A DNA stretch of 32,751 bases from Treponema sp. (GTDB lineage: Bacteria > Spirochaetota > Spirochaetia > Treponematales > Breznakiellaceae), in contig JAISAQ010000029.1 of assembly GCA_031266775.1 (NCBI GenBank), forward strand, positions 1 to 32,751, given 5' to 3'. Every line of letters begins with the position of its first letter. The first letter of the stretch is position 1. Under the pieces are notes generated by a model that did no database searches, was not told the DNA's origin, and was given only the letters and a program-made list of their open reading frames with translations. The position numbers were made by a program, and so were the translations under genes. Positions 31,996-32,751 of the stretch are shown one piece after another.

Positions 31996-32340
31996 ATGAG
32001 CGACTGTATTTTCTGCAAGATTATCAGGGGGGAAATCCCCTCGGATACCATTTACGAAGACGGCGACATGCTGGCCTTCCGCGACATTACGCCCCAGGCG
32101 CCTGTTCATTTTCTTGTGATCCCCAAAAAACACATAGGGAGCCTTATGGAAGCTGAACGGGAAGACGCCCTCCTGCTGGGAAAACTGCTTCATAAGACAG
32201 GAGAACTGGCGGCGGAGCAGGGCTGTTCCGAAAGGGGCGCCCGTTTTGTGATCAACTGCAAATCCGACGGAGGCCAAACGGTGGATCATCTCCATATTCA
32301 CGTTCTGGGCGGCCGCATGATGATGTGGCCTCCGGGGTAA
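31996..32340 (+). CDS. HIT-family (HINT-type) nucleotide hydrolase
   Basis: This 114-residue protein has the opening CIFCKIIRGEIPS and the histidine triad DHLHIHVLGG, both typical of HINT/PKCI-type proteins. It hydrolyses AMP-linked phosphoramidates. The two N-terminal Cys residues (CxxC) form half of the usual zinc site. GGAGG precedes the ATG. It is 12 bp after the FMN-binding gene, likely one operon. Confidence 0.94.
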   Translation: MSDCIFCKIIRGEIPSDTIYEDGDMLAFRDITPQAPVHFLVIPKKHIGSLMEAEREDALLLGKLLHKTGELAAEQGCSERGARFVINCKSDGGQTVDHLHIHVLGGRMMMWPPG

Positions 32341-32364
32341 TCCGCGTTTCTGTGGCCGCGCCGC

Positions 32365-32601
32365 CTATGCCGAAACGGCGGTGATCAATTCCTTTCTGAC
32401 CAGTTCGCTGATGATTTCCGAAGGGCTACGATGACTTATGGCGGCCTTTGTCTGCAGATATGCTACCGTTATCAGATCGAGAAAAACCGTGGTAAAACCC
32501 TTGTGTATCAAAAACCACGGCTTGCCGGTGTCTATTTCCGGGGTAGTGCGCGTCCGCAGTCCGTCAAGGACGCCCGCCTCTTCGCCTGTCATTCTTGCCA
32601 T
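32365..32601 (-). CDS. Small antitoxin-like or DNA-binding protein
   Basis: This 78-residue protein starts MARMTGEEAGVLDGLRTRTT and ends SPSEIISELVRKELITAVSA. The C-terminal part resembles the helices of ribbon-helix-helix or Arc-type antitoxins ("SPSEIIxELVRKEL"). No partner toxin is visible; it could lie beyond the window's right edge on the minus strand only if upstream, so it may be solitary. The ATG at 32601 is preferred because the longer frame from 32667 translates the G/C homopolymer as prolines. Confidence 0.65.
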   Translation of the reverse strand: MARMTGEEAGVLDGLRTRTTPEIDTGKPWFLIHKGFTTVFLDLITVAYLQTKAAISHRSPSEIISELVRKELITAVSA

Positions 32602-32644
32602 AACTATACTCTTTTTCCTTTTTAACGGTATTTTGAAAAACGTC

Positions 32645-32661
32645 GGGGGGGGGGGGGGGGG
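32645..32661. repeat. G17 homopolymer tract (C17 on gene strand)
   Basis: Seventeen consecutive G lie 43 bp upstream of the start of the small antitoxin-like gene. On that gene's strand the tract is poly-C in the promoter region. Such tracts change length by slippage and can switch promoters on and off. Sequencing or assembly error is common at these sites, so the exact length is uncertain. Confidence 0.85.
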
Positions 32662-32751
32662 TAACAACGACTTGCGTGAAAACAGTTAAAGGCATACCTT
32701 GCGGTATACTGCGGCAAGCGCAAATACAGCGAGCAATGTGTGTCCCCCCAC
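32662..32751. other. Right edge, no gene identified
   Basis: A TATACT (32705-32710) with GCGG before it could be a plus-strand promoter for a gene starting at 32736 (ATG), but only five codons are inside the window. Confidence 0.25.

Overview
This window most likely comes from a spirochaete of the Treponema type, possibly an insect-gut treponeme. That is inferred from the overall protein content and moderately high GC. No rRNA, tRNA or other species marker is present. Most of the window is an ordinary chromosomal backbone with short intergenic gaps, ATGA or GTGA start-stop overlaps inside operons, and many lipoproteins.

Layout. (1) 1-344: a truncated coiled-coil protein on the minus strand. 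(2) 549-1826: a GT4-like glycosyltransferase. (3) 1869-4080, minus: clpP-pth-mazG, with a 50-bp palindromic repeat lying across the end of pth. (4) 4220-7214, minus: a carbohydrate ABC importer (binding protein and two permeases) without its own ATPase. (5) About 7.26-9.55 kb: an accessory island, AT-rich between about 7.5 and 9.3 kb. It holds a small Cro/C1-type regulator and a three-gene translationally coupled cassette: an unknown protein, a DUF6575-like protein and a SecB-like chaperone. The island is bracketed by two roughly 40-bp promoter-like direct repeats in the same orientation. A small leader ORF with a (CT)15 tract and a repeat lipoprotein follow. (6) 10907-14325: alanine racemase (minus) and two lipoproteins. 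(7) 14459-18475, plus: PAP2 phosphatase, mnmE, a CE7-type esterase and an unknown protein. (8) 18607-22728, minus: a complete spermidine/putrescine-type importer, potA-potB-potC-potD. (9) 22940-31015, minus: M20 peptidase, galE, an ABC-F ATPase, a lipoprotein and a large MFS transporter fused to HEAT-like repeats. (10) 31152-32340, plus: a thioesterase, an FMN-binding protein and a HIT protein. (11) A small antitoxin-like gene (minus) with a G17 homopolymer upstream.

Most genes are metabolic or housekeeping. The main candidate for something undescribed is the SecB-like cassette at 7949-9308. Its layout resembles toxin-antitoxin-chaperone loci, but its first two proteins are not the usual toxin and antitoxin families. 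A second theme is the recurrence of sigma70-like -10 boxes 5-8 nt upstream of start codons, which suggests many leaderless mRNAs. A third theme is hypermutable or mobile small sequence: a (CT)15 tract, a G17 tract, and a dispersed hairpin repeat that supplies the stop codon of pth.
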